Shown piece by piece: positions 23,173 to 30,966 of a stretch of 64,000 nt of DNA; position 1 is the first letter of the stretch, and each line of letters starts with the position of its first letter. Both the position numbers and the translations under genes were made by a program. This stretch comes from UKL13-2 sp036394575 (GTDB taxonomy: Bacteria; Pseudomonadota; Gammaproteobacteria; Burkholderiales; Usitatibacteraceae): assembly GCA_036394575.1 (NCBI GenBank), contig DASWEY010000020.1, positions 62,001-126,000 on the forward strand, given 5' to 3'. Below the pieces are notes generated by a model. That model was not told the DNA's origin and searched no databases. It saw only the letters and a list, made by a program, of their open reading frames with translations.

Positions 23173-24261
23173 TCAGGCAAATCCCACACTATGCCGATCA
23201 AGCGAAATCGCCTTCACCAGCGCATACACCGGCAAACCAACGGCGAGCGACAACTGCCGGGCCGAGTAGCGGGTGATGCGCGCGATCAGCACCGCCTCGC
23301 CGATGCGGATGCGCACATCGACGATCGGCCCGGTCTCATCGCTGATTTCAATTACCCTGCCGGGCAAGGTGTTAAGAATGCTGATGCCGCGCGGCTGGCT
23401 GGTGGCGATCGAGACATCGCGCGCGCGCACCCGCAGGCGCACCCGCTCGCCGACCAGGGCGCCGACGCCCGGGACGACGAAGCTGCCGCCGTTGAACGAC
23501 AGCGAGACCAGGTCGTTGGCCATGTCGTGCGAGGCGACCATGGCTTCGATCACGGCGCCGGCCTCGTAGCGCCCGGTGAGCGGCTTCAGATCGAGGCGGC
23601 CCATGATCGCTTCCACGCTGCCGGTTGCAGTGACCCGGCCGCGATCGAGCAGCACGATTTCATCGGCAAGGCGGGTGACTTCTTCCACCGCATGGCTGAC
23701 GAAGACGATGGGGATGCGGAACTCGTCGCGCAGCAATTCGATGTATTGCAGAATCTCGCTCTTGCGGATGCTGTCCAGTGAAGCCAGCGGCTCATCCAGC
23801 AGCAGCAGGCGCGGGCTGGCGAGCAGGGCGCGGCCGATGGCGACGCGTTGTTTTTCGCCGCCGGATAAATTGACGGGTTTGCGCTCGAGCAATTCTTCCA
23901 GGCCGAGCAGGGTGATGACTTTATCGCGGTCGATATAGCGGTCGCTCGTGGCGACCCGTTTTTCACCGTATTCCAGGTTGTGCCGCACGTTGAGGTGTGG
24001 AAACAGCATGCCGTCCTGGAACACATAGCCGATGCGCCGCGCCTCGGGCGGCACCTCGATGCCGGCGGCGGTGTCGAGCAGTACCTCGTTATTGAATACG
24101 ATACGCCCGCGGCCGGCCCTGGCGATACCCGCCAGCAGATTGATCAGGCTGGATTTGCCCGAACCGGAACGGCCGAACAGCGCGACCACCGGCGCTTCGC
24201 TGGCGAAGGTCGCGCGCAGTTCGAATTCGCCGAGGCGCTGTTCTACATCGACTTCAAGCAT
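23173..24261 (-). CDS. modC: Molybdate ABC transporter ATPase ModC
   Basis: A 362-residue ATPase: Walker A GRSGSGKSS, signature LSGGEKQR, Walker B LLLLDEPLASLD, H-loop VSHAVEE. The C-terminal third (from about residue 295) is a MOP-like regulatory domain (ISILNTLPGRVIEI...), as in ModC, allowing feedback by oxyanion. The start overlaps modB by 8 bp. It works with ModB and ModA to import molybdate. Confidence 0.94.
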   Translation of the reverse strand: MLEVDVEQRLGEFELRATFASEAPVVALFGRSGSGKSSLINLLAGIARAGRGRIVFNNEVLLDTAAGIEVPPEARRIGYVFQDGMLFPHLNVRHNLEYGEKRVATSDRYIDRDKVITLLGLEELLERKPVNLSGGEKQRVAIGRALLASPRLLLLDEPLASLDSIRKSEILQYIELLRDEFRIPIVFVSHAVEEVTRLADEIVLLDRGRVTATGSVEAIMGRLDLKPLTGRYEAGAVIEAMVASHDMANDLVSLSFNGGSFVVPGVGALVGERVRLRVRARDVSIATSQPRGISILNTLPGRVIEISDETGPIVDVRIRIGEAVLIARITRYSARQLSLAVGLPVYALVKAISLDRHSVGFA

Positions 24262-24952
24262 GCCGGCGCACTTCCGATCCGGTGCGCCGCGTCAGCCACT
24301 CGGAGGCGGCCAGTGCCGCGATCGACAGCAGCACGGCGACGATGCACAGTTTCAGCGCCGCGCTTTCGCCGCCCGGCACCTGGGTGTAGGTGTAAATCGC
24401 CAGCGGCAGGGTCTGCGTTTCGCCCGGGATATTCGAGACGAAGGTGATGGTGGCGCCGAACTCGCCGAGGCTGCGGGCAAAGGCCAGCAAGGTGCCGGAG
24501 ATGATGCCGTTCGCCGCCAGCGGCAGGGTGATGGTGGCGAACACGCGCAGGCGGCTGGCGCCGAGGGTGCGCGCGGCATTTTCGAGCTTGGGATCGATGG
24601 CCGCAAACGACAAACGGATGGCGCGCACCATCAGCGGAAAACCCATGATGGCCGAGGCCAGGGCGGCACCGGTCCAGCGGAACGCCACGACGATGCCGAA
24701 CATCTGCTCCAGCAGGGCGCCTACCGGACCGTGGCGGCCCAGCAGGAGCAGCAAGGCAAAGCCGACCACCACCGGCGGCAGCACCAGGGGTAGATGGACG
24801 ATGGCATCGAACAGGGTTTTGCCGGGGAAGGATTTGCGGGCCAACAGATGCGCCACCGCGATCGCCGGCGGCAGGCTGATGATGACGCTCCAGAACGCCA
24901 CTTTCAGGCTGAGGACAATGATGCCGGCATCGATACCGGCGATGAGGTCCAT
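24254..24952 (-). CDS. modB: Molybdate ABC transporter permease ModB
   Basis: A 232-residue permease with five to six helices and the conserved coupling motif FARSLGEFGATITFVSNIPGETQTLPLAIYT, a ModB hallmark. It starts with ATG 1 bp after the modA stop and overlaps modC by 8 bp. It forms the channel of the ModABC importer in the inner membrane. Confidence 0.94.
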   Translation of the reverse strand: MDLIAGIDAGIIVLSLKVAFWSVIISLPPAIAVAHLLARKSFPGKTLFDAIVHLPLVLPPVVVGFALLLLLGRHGPVGALLEQMFGIVVAFRWTGAALASAIMGFPLMVRAIRLSFAAIDPKLENAARTLGASRLRVFATITLPLAANGIISGTLLAFARSLGEFGATITFVSNIPGETQTLPLAIYTYTQVPGGESAALKLCIVAVLLSIAALAASEWLTRRTGSEVRRHA

Positions 24953-24953
24953 A

Positions 24954-25706
24954 TCAATTCGCGGCGGTGAATCCGAAACGCGCCCAGATGGCGCGCGCCG
25001 GCGGTTGCGACAGGAATTGCAGCAATGCCAGCGCAGCCGGCGATTTGCATGACGCGGTCAGGGCAGCCGGGTAGACGACGGGCGGATAGCCGCCCGGCGG
25101 GAACATGCCGACGATGCGCACACCCTTGTCGGCCAGGGCATCCGTCCGGTAGACGATGCCGTATGGCGCCTCGCCGCGCGATACCAGCAGCAGGGCGGCA
25201 CGCACATTCTCGGCACGCGCCAGCTTGTTCTCGACGCCGGCCCAGGCGCCCAGCGCGATCAGCGCCGCCTTGCCGTATTTGCCCGCCGGAACCGCCTCAG
25301 GGTTGGCGATGGCGAGGCGATCCTTGCCCAGCATCGCGGCCAGATCGAGTCCCGGTGCCAATTTCAGCGTACCGCTGCTGCCGGTGGGGGCAATCAATAC
25401 CAATTCGTTGCGCAGCAGGTTGATGCGGGTGGATGGCGCCAGCAGTTTGCGGGCGTCCAGGTAGTCGGCCCAGTCCAGATCGGCCGAAATGAACAGATCG
25501 GCGGGCGCACCGTTTTCAATCTGCTTGGCCAATGCCGACGAAGCCGCATAGGAAACGGTGACCTTGTGGCCGCTGCCGGCCTCGAATTCCCTGGCGACTG
25601 CATCCAGCGATTCCTTGAGGCTGGCAGCGGCGAACACGGTGACATCGGCTGCAGCGGCGCCAGGCGGCAACAGCAGGGCAATCATCAACAGAACAAATTT
25701 GCGCAT
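24954..25706 (-). CDS. modA: Molybdate-binding periplasmic protein ModA
   Basis: A 250-residue binding protein with signal peptide MRKFVLLMIALLLPPGAAAA. The oxyanion-binding signature VFAAASLKESLDAVAREFE, AASSALAKQIENGAPADLFISAD and VPAGKYGKAAL identify ModA. The ATG at 25706 is preferred because it begins the signal peptide; an upstream extension is not exported-protein-like. A ModE-type palindrome lies 46-70 bp upstream. Confidence 0.94.
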   Translation of the reverse strand: MRKFVLLMIALLLPPGAAAADVTVFAAASLKESLDAVAREFEAGSGHKVTVSYAASSALAKQIENGAPADLFISADLDWADYLDARKLLAPSTRINLLRNELVLIAPTGSSGTLKLAPGLDLAAMLGKDRLAIANPEAVPAGKYGKAALIALGAWAGVENKLARAENVRAALLLVSRGEAPYGIVYRTDALADKGVRIVGMFPPGGYPPVVYPAALTASCKSPAALALLQFLSQPPARAIWARFGFTAAN

Positions 25707-25751
25707 GGCCGCAGGGCTCCGGGGCGGTGCATCGGGGACGCACATTGAAGG

Positions 25752-25775
25752 CGTAATATACCGTCAGACATAACG
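25752..25775. promoter_or_regulatory. Predicted ModE operator upstream of modA
   Basis: An imperfect palindrome with half-sites CGTAATATAC (25752-25761) and GACATAACG (25767-25775), i.e. CGTTATGTC on the other strand, resembles the CGnTATAT-type ModE consensus. It sits between modE and modA, 46 bp from the modA start, where ModE would repress the transporter when molybdate is plentiful. Confidence 0.6.
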
Positions 25776-25798
25776 CCGGGCAAAAAATATTGGCGGCA

Positions 25799-26161
25799 TC
25801 AGTCGCGCGGCGTGTCCGCCAGCAGGGCGGCGAACAGGGCGAGATCCTTGCGGATGGCCGTATCGGTGCGTTTTTCCATCAATCGGTAGCGATGCAGCAC
25901 CTTTACGCCGAACGGGGTAAGTTGCGCGCCGCCGCCGCCGCCGCCGCCGGTGGCAGTATCGACCAGGGGCTCGCGGAAACAGCGGTTCATGGTATCGGTG
26001 AGATTCCAGGCTCGCTTGTACGACATCTTCAGCCGACGCGCGGCCGATGAAATGGAGCCGGTGTCGCGGATCGCCTCAAGCAGATCGGCCTTGCCGGGGC
26101 CGATCGCGATTTCGTCTCCGAAATGGATGCGGAACTTGGTGGCGGCAATGGCATGCGCCAC
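25799..26161 (-). CDS. ModE-type winged-helix regulator without MOP domain
   Basis: A 120-residue protein consisting only of the N-terminal DNA-binding domain of ModE (GPGKADLLEAIRDTGSISSAARRLKMSYKRAWNLTDTMN). The C-terminal molybdate-binding MOP domains are missing, so it may not bind the ligand itself. A run of seven glycines (residues 72-78, CCG/GCC repeats at 25929-25949) replaces the usual short loop of the wing. The start is a GTG with no strong ribosome site. Immediately upstream and in the same frame lies a duplicated fragment of grxD ending in TAA. Confidence 0.85.
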   Translation of the reverse strand: MAHAIAATKFRIHFGDEIAIGPGKADLLEAIRDTGSISSAARRLKMSYKRAWNLTDTMNRCFREPLVDTATGGGGGGGAQLTPFGVKVLHRYRLMEKRTDTAIRKDLALFAALLADTPRD

Positions 26162-26173
26162 GGCAGACAGGTA

Positions 26174-26230
26174 TTACTTGGCCGAACCGAACATGGTCTG
26201 CAATTCGCCGGATTGGTACATTTCGCGCAT
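26174..26230 (-). pseudogene. Duplicated 3'-end fragment of grxD
   Basis: This 57-bp stretch encodes MREMYQSGELQTMFGSAK-stop, matching the last 18 residues of the intact grxD (15 of 18 identical; 49 of 57 bases match 26345-26401). No glutaredoxin active site is present. It lies 114 bp downstream of the intact stop, separated by two perfect hairpins, and ends 12 bp before the modE GTG. Confidence 0.85.
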
Positions 26231-26246
26231 AGTCGAGACGGGAATT

Positions 26247-26306
26247 GTCGAAGCCAACTGCTTGGCTTCGACCCGTTTCGGCCGGTTTTGCCTGCAGGCA
26301 AAACCG
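26247..26306. repeat. Two perfect hairpins between grxD and its duplicated tail
   Basis: GTCGAAGCCAA (26247-26257) pairs with TTGGCTTCGAC (26262-26272) around a CTGC loop: 11 bp, no mismatch. Ten bases on, CGGTTTTGCC-TGCA-GGCAAAACCG (26283-26306) is a 24-bp perfect palindrome. Neither is followed by a T-run. They resemble the footprint of a small mobile or REP-type element rather than an ordinary terminator. Confidence 0.75.
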
Positions 26307-26344
26307 TCGTGAGCGCGCAGCGGCGAACGAGACATCATGCGCAG

Positions 26345-26659
26345 TTATTTGACGGTGCCGATCATGGTCTGCAATTCGCCCGACTGGTACATTTCGCGCA
26401 TGATGTCCGCGCCGCCGACGAATTCCCCGTTCACATACAGCTGCGGAATGGTCGGCCAGTTGGCATATTCCTTGATGCCCTGGCGGATTTCATCGTCCTG
26501 CAGCACATCGACAGTGAAGGGCTTGTCCGCACCGCAGGCTTTCAGGATTTGCACGGCGCTGGCGGAAAATCCGCACTGCGGGAATTGCGGCGAGCCTTTC
26601 ATGAACAGGACAACCGGGTGGTTGGTAACGGCTTCGCGAATGCGTTCTTGGGTATCCAT
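26345..26659 (-). CDS. grxD: Monothiol glutaredoxin GrxD (Grx4)
   Basis: A 104-residue monothiol glutaredoxin with the CGFS active site (Cys29 in FPQCGFSASAV), the WPTIPQLY and GGADIMREMY motifs that bind glutathione and a bridging 2Fe-2S cluster. Family members carry and deliver Fe-S clusters with BolA-type partners. The ATG at 26659 follows GGAATCACC. It is the last gene of the hemA-prfA-prmC-grxD series. Confidence 0.95.
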   Translation of the reverse strand: MDTQERIREAVTNHPVVLFMKGSPQFPQCGFSASAVQILKACGADKPFTVDVLQDDEIRQGIKEYANWPTIPQLYVNGEFVGGADIMREMYQSGELQTMIGTVK

Positions 26660-26730
26660 GGTGATTCCTTGGGGTAAACGGGTTGTGGTTAAGGCAATTT
26701 TATCGGATTCGGGGCTGGCTGCCGTGCCTC

Positions 26731-27570
26731 TCATCGATCGTTCCAGCGGCCGCCGGCCACGCGCGGAATGCCGGCAAGATCATTGAAGCTGCATACATCC
26801 GCAAAGCCGCGTGCATCGAGCAACCCGGCGCAGACGGAAGATTGGTCGTAGCCATGTTCAAATAGGAGCCAACCGCCGTTATTCAAGTGCGGCGGGGCAT
26901 CGTTGACGATGTGGCGAATGCAGGCCAGGCCGTTTCCGCCGGCGACACCGTCGGTGAGCGCGGTTATCGGCTCGAAGCGAAGATCGCCCTCGGCCAGGTG
27001 TTTGTCGCCGGCGGCGATATAGGGCGGGTTGGCGACGATCAGGTCGAAAGTCTTGTTACCCAGCGCCGAGTACCAGTCGCTGTCGATGAAATTCACCTTG
27101 ACGCCCTGCGCCGCGGCATTGCGCTGCGCGACGGCGAGTGCCCGGCGGGAAACATCCGTGGCCGTCACATTGACCGCCGGGAAATGCCGGGCCACGCTGA
27201 TCGCAATCGCGCCGCTGCCGGTCCCAAGGTCCAGCATCCGCGCGCCTTCCGGGGCAGGCAGGCTGGAAAGCCGCGCCAGTGCTTGTTCTACAAGCAACTC
27301 GGTTTCCGGGCGCGGAATCAACACATCCGGCGTCACCATGAAGTCGAGCCCGTAAAATTCGCGGCTGCCGAGGATATAGGCCATCGGCTCACCGCCCGCG
27401 CGGCGCGCGATCATTTGCAGGGCCTGCTGCTCCTGGCTGTCGTCCAGGACGCGCCCGGAATGAGCGATCACCGCGGCACGCGAGATACCGAGCACATGTT
27501 CGATGATCATTTCCGACTCGCGACGGATGAGCGGGCTCTGCTTGATCAGCGTGTTGATGCTGGCGGACAT
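26731..27570 (-). CDS. prmC: Release factor glutamine methyltransferase PrmC
   Basis: A 279-residue SAM-dependent methyltransferase that methylates the GGQ glutamine of RF1/RF2. Visible: N-terminal helical domain with GEPMAYILGSREFYG, SAM motif LDLGTGSGAIA, and catalytic NPPY (VANPPYIAAGD). It lies 27 bp downstream of prfA, its substrate gene, a classic arrangement. Confidence 0.95.
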   Translation of the reverse strand: MSASINTLIKQSPLIRRESEMIIEHVLGISRAAVIAHSGRVLDDSQEQQALQMIARRAGGEPMAYILGSREFYGLDFMVTPDVLIPRPETELLVEQALARLSSLPAPEGARMLDLGTGSGAIAISVARHFPAVNVTATDVSRRALAVAQRNAAAQGVKVNFIDSDWYSALGNKTFDLIVANPPYIAAGDKHLAEGDLRFEPITALTDGVAGGNGLACIRHIVNDAPPHLNNGGWLLFEHGYDQSSVCAGLLDARGFADVCSFNDLAGIPRVAGGRWNDR

Positions 27571-27596
27571 GCCTTGTCTTGCGATCCGGCCGGCGC

Positions 27597-28673
27597 TCAG
27601 GCGCCCAGCGCCGCCAACTGCTCGGCCTGGTGCTCGGCCATCAGGGCGTCGGTAAGCTCGCTCAAGTCTCCGTCCATGATGAAGTCGATCTTGTACAACG
27701 TCAGATTGATGCGATGGTCGGTGACACGGCCCTGCGGGAAATTGTAGGTGCGGATGCGCTCGCTACGGTCGCCGGAGCCGATCAGGGATTTGCGCTCGGC
27801 GGCTTCCTTGGCCTGTGCCTCGCGGGTTTGTTTGTCCTTGATGCGCGCGGCCAGTACGCGAAACGCCTGCTCCTTGTTTTTGTGCTGGCTGCGGCCGTCC
27901 TGGCATTCGACGACGATGCCGGTGGGCAAATGGGTCAGGCGCACCGCCGAATCGGTCTTGTTGATGTGCTGCCCGCCGGCGCCGGAGGCGCGGAAAGTGT
28001 CGACGCGCACATCGCCGGGATTGATCACCACATCGCTGACGTCGTCCGCCTCCGGCATCACCGCCACCGTGGCGGCCGAGGTATGGATACGTCCCTGCGT
28101 CTCGGTGTCGGGCACGCGCTGCACGCGGTGGCCGCCGGACTCGAACTTGAGACGCGAATAGGCACCCTGGCCGACGATGCGCGCGATGATCTCCTTGTAG
28201 CCGCCGACTTCACCGGGCGATTCGGAAATGACTTCCACCTGCCAGCGATTGCGCTCGGCATAGCGGGTATACATGCGAAACAGATTGCCGGCGAACAGGG
28301 CGGATTCATCCCCGCCGGTGCCGGCGCGTATTTCCAGGAAAATATTTTTGTCGTCGTTCGGGTCCTTGGGCAGCAGTGCCTTCTGCAGGTCGAGGTCAAG
28401 CTGCTCCAGACGTGCGCGGCCGGCTTTGACCTCTTCGTCGGCAAACTCGCGCATTTCCGGGTCGCTGCCCATTTCCTGGGCGGCGGCGATGTCGGCCTCG
28501 CTCTTCTGATATTGCGCGAACAGGCCGACGACTGGTGCGATCTCGGCATGTTCGCGGGTGATCTTGCGATAGCTGTCCATATCGTTGACCACGCCGGGTT
28601 CCGACAGGAGGCGGTCCAGCTCGACCAGACGTTCGGCCAGCGACGTCAATTTTTTGCTGATGGATTCTTTCAT
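27597..28673 (-). CDS. prfA: Peptide chain release factor 1
   Basis: A 358-residue RF1 with the peptidyl-hydrolase loop GAGGQHINKTDSAVRL and the PxT-type recognition region (RVPDTETQGRIHTSA upstream of the GGQ). Length is normal. It recognises UAA and UAG codons. It follows hemA by 12 bp and precedes prmC, which methylates its GGQ. Confidence 0.97.
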   Translation of the reverse strand: MKESISKKLTSLAERLVELDRLLSEPGVVNDMDSYRKITREHAEIAPVVGLFAQYQKSEADIAAAQEMGSDPEMREFADEEVKAGRARLEQLDLDLQKALLPKDPNDDKNIFLEIRAGTGGDESALFAGNLFRMYTRYAERNRWQVEVISESPGEVGGYKEIIARIVGQGAYSRLKFESGGHRVQRVPDTETQGRIHTSAATVAVMPEADDVSDVVINPGDVRVDTFRASGAGGQHINKTDSAVRLTHLPTGIVVECQDGRSQHKNKEQAFRVLAARIKDKQTREAQAKEAAERKSLIGSGDRSERIRTYNFPQGRVTDHRINLTLYKIDFIMDGDLSELTDALMAEHQAEQLAALGA

Positions 28674-28685
28674 TCGGGGCGCGGC

Positions 28686-29942
28686 TTATTCCGGGTCGGA
28701 ATAGAGCTTCTCCAATGCGTCGGACAGCGCTTCGCGTTCGTTGCCGGTGGAACGGTTGAGGGCGGCCAGCGGATGGTGCAGGAATTTGTTGGCGAGGCCA
28801 TTGGCCAGCGCCTCCAGCACCTTGGCCGGGTCTTCGCCTTTGGCGAGCAGCTTGCGCGCGCGCTCCAGTTCGATCTGCCGATAGCGATCGGCCTTGCTGC
28901 GCAGCTGCTGGATGACCGGCACCGAGCTGCGCGAGGCCAGCCAGTGCATGAACTCATTGGTGCGGGTATCGATGATGGTGTCCGCCTCGGCGATCGCGGC
29001 CTCGCGTTTTTCAAGGTTTTGCTGGATGATCTTGCCGAGACTGTCGAGTGTGTACAGGAATACATCGTCCATGTCGCCGACTTCGGCTTCCACATCGCGC
29101 GGCACGGCGAGATCGACCATGAAGATCGGTTTGTGGCGCCGCAGTTTCAGGGCGCGCTCGATCATGCCTTTGCCGATGATCGGCAGTGTCGAAGCGGTGG
29201 AAGTGATGATGGCGTCGAATTCGTGAATCCGCTCCGGCAACTGCTGCAGGGTGATGGCGCCGGCATTGAAGCGCTTTGCCAATTCCTGGCCGCGTTCCAG
29301 GGTGCGGTTCGCCACCACGATCTGCCTGGGCGACTGCGCGGCAAAGTGAGTGGCGGCCAGCTCGATCATTTCACCGGCGCCGACGAGCAGCAGCCGGATG
29401 TCGCCGATGTCGCCGAACAACTGCTGCGCAAGCTTCAGCGAGGCCGCCGCCATGCTCACGGAGGTGGCGCCGATATCGGTCTGACTGCGAACTTCCTTGG
29501 CGACTTTGAACGTATCCTGGAACAGGCGATCCAGCGGCCCGGCCAGTGCCTTGGCGTCGGCCGCAACCTTTACCGCCAGCTTCACCTGGCCGAGGATTTG
29601 CGGCTCGCCCAGGATCATCGAATCGAGGCCGCTGGCGACGCGGAAGGCGTGGCGCGGCACCTCGGCTTCGGACAGGGTGTAAAAATGCGGCGCCAGATCC
29701 AGCCCTTGCACTGAAGGCGCCGCCGATAGCCAGCGTGCCGCAAGCTTGAGAGCAGAGTCATCGCTGGCGCGCAGGTAGATTTCGGTGCGGTTGCAGGTCG
29801 ATACCAGCGCCACTTCCTGTGCGTCGGTTTCCGTCCGCAGTGCGTCGATCGCATCGCGCAGCACTTCCAGCGGGAAGGCGACAAGTTCGCGCACCTCGAT
29901 GGGTGCGGTGCGGTAATTGAGTCCCAGGGCGAAAAGCGGCAT
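28686..29942 (-). CDS. hemA: Glutamyl-tRNA reductase
   Basis: A 418-residue enzyme making glutamate-1-semialdehyde, the first step of tetrapyrrole synthesis by the C5 route. Catalytic Cys in STCNRTEIYL, the NADPH-binding segment LLVGAGEMIELAATHF and the C-terminal dimerisation helices are present. It is the promoter-proximal gene of hemA-prfA-prmC-grxD. Its haem product feeds the cytochrome oxidase and KatG encoded in this window. Confidence 0.96.
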   Translation of the reverse strand: MPLFALGLNYRTAPIEVRELVAFPLEVLRDAIDALRTETDAQEVALVSTCNRTEIYLRASDDSALKLAARWLSAAPSVQGLDLAPHFYTLSEAEVPRHAFRVASGLDSMILGEPQILGQVKLAVKVAADAKALAGPLDRLFQDTFKVAKEVRSQTDIGATSVSMAAASLKLAQQLFGDIGDIRLLLVGAGEMIELAATHFAAQSPRQIVVANRTLERGQELAKRFNAGAITLQQLPERIHEFDAIITSTASTLPIIGKGMIERALKLRRHKPIFMVDLAVPRDVEAEVGDMDDVFLYTLDSLGKIIQQNLEKREAAIAEADTIIDTRTNEFMHWLASRSSVPVIQQLRSKADRYRQIELERARKLLAKGEDPAKVLEALANGLANKFLHHPLAALNRSTGNEREALSDALEKLYSDPE

Positions 29943-30313
29943 GGAGCGGAATAGTTCCGTTGCCCGGGCTCAAGGGAGCGAACAATACCTTGCCGGGGCA
30001 ACATCATTGGTTTCTTGCGATTGGCATCACCGCGCAGCAGTGACGTTAATGCCGGATTATAACAGTGGACCTTCGGCCGGCCCTGCGAGCCTCGCTCACA
30101 TGGCGTCCAGATCCTCCGGGTTTTTCCCCAATGTTCGTCGCTTCAGTGTGGGCTGAAGACCGGGCCGTTTCGTTCGGCAGCAAAAGATTGGTTGCCGGTA
30201 AAAATTTTTCTCATCGGGTATCGTGAATTGGCCGACCCGGCAATTGCCCCCGCATTCATGAACTGCTTGGCGTAGACTTTGCTTCGCTTGATTGTTAATT
30301 AAAGGATAGGGTC
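29943..30313. other. Divergent intergenic region between hemA and the peroxidase gene
   Basis: About 370 bp without a credible gene. It holds the predicted hemA promoter (30056-30064), a small hairpin CTTCAG-N6-CTGAAG (30141-30158), and the AAGGATA ribosome site for the gene at 30314. The hemA leader would be about 105 nt. Confidence 0.5.
30056..30064 (-). promoter_or_regulatory. Predicted extended -10 promoter of hemA
   Basis: On the minus strand the sequence reads TGTTATAAT, a perfect extended -10 (TGnTATAAT). No good -35 lies 17 bp further upstream, which is usual for extended -10 promoters. It points towards hemA. Confidence 0.45.
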
Positions 30314-30901
30314 ATGCGTTTTTCCTCCTGGTACTCGGCTTTCTGCATTTTTACACCGGCCATTGCGCTCGGCATACTGTCGCCGGAAGGCGACGCGGCG
30401 ACTCCCGCAAGCGACGTTTCTTGTCCACCGCTGCTCAATCAACAGTTCAATTCCCTGCAAGGCAAACCGCAAAACCTTTGCCAATATAGCGGCAAGGTGG
30501 TGTTGGTGGTCAATACCGCCAGCTATTGCGGTTACACCGAGCAATACAAAGGTTTGCAGGCGATTTATGACAAATACCGGGATCGCGGTCTGGTGGTCAT
30601 CGGTTTTCCCGCCAACGACTTTGGCAAACAGGAGCCGGGATCGAACGCCGAGGTTGCCGATTTCTGTGAGCGTACCTACAAGGTCAAGTTTCCGATGATC
30701 GAAAAGACCTCGGTATTGGAAGGGCGGGCCAACCCATTGTTTGAGCAGCTATTCAAGATCACCGGGGAGCGGCCCAAATGGAATTTCCATAAGTATCTGG
30801 TGGCCCGCGATGGAAAAACGGTGAGCAGCTTTCCCAGCCGGGTTGCACCTGAGTCGAGTGAATTGCTTGCACAAATAGAAAAGTTATTGGCAAACAAATA
30901 A
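30314..30901 (+). CDS. Exported glutathione peroxidase-family protein
   Basis: A 195-residue thiol peroxidase of the GPx family. The N-terminal 28 residues form a signal peptide, so it is periplasmic. Peroxidatic Cys72 is in NTASYCGYT, resolving Cys118 in ADFCERTY, and the Gln/Trp tetrad region is FPANDFGKQEPG and KWNFHKYLV. Such cysteine GPx enzymes usually use thioredoxin-like donors. Two further Cys (37, 56) lie near the mature N-terminus. Confidence 0.92.
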   Translation: MRFSSWYSAFCIFTPAIALGILSPEGDAATPASDVSCPPLLNQQFNSLQGKPQNLCQYSGKVVLVVNTASYCGYTEQYKGLQAIYDKYRDRGLVVIGFPANDFGKQEPGSNAEVADFCERTYKVKFPMIEKTSVLEGRANPLFEQLFKITGERPKWNFHKYLVARDGKTVSSFPSRVAPESSELLAQIEKLLANK

Positions 30902-30908
30902 ACCAGAC

Positions 30909-30937
30909 TTTACAATGTGTTACCGTAAGAGCATGAT
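30909..30937 (+). promoter_or_regulatory. Predicted sigma70 promoter of the pilus operon
   Basis: TTTACA (30909-30914) and CATGAT (30932-30937) are separated by 17 bp, about 30 bp before the pilB ATG. It would give a very short leader. No sigma54 -24/-12 motif is seen here. Confidence 0.35.
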
Positions 30938-30966
30938 GTAATTTCTCCGGATCGGATTGCATTTTT

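Noticed and set aside
25929..25949. Microsatellite or CRISPR-like repeat at the GCC run
   Set aside because: It lies in frame inside the modE coding region and encodes glycines; no spacers or direct repeats of CRISPR size are present anywhere in the window.
27579..29714. A 711-residue plus-strand open frame opposite prfA and hemA
   Set aside because: It is a shadow of two conserved housekeeping genes, with no recognisable domain and a composition typical of antisense frames.
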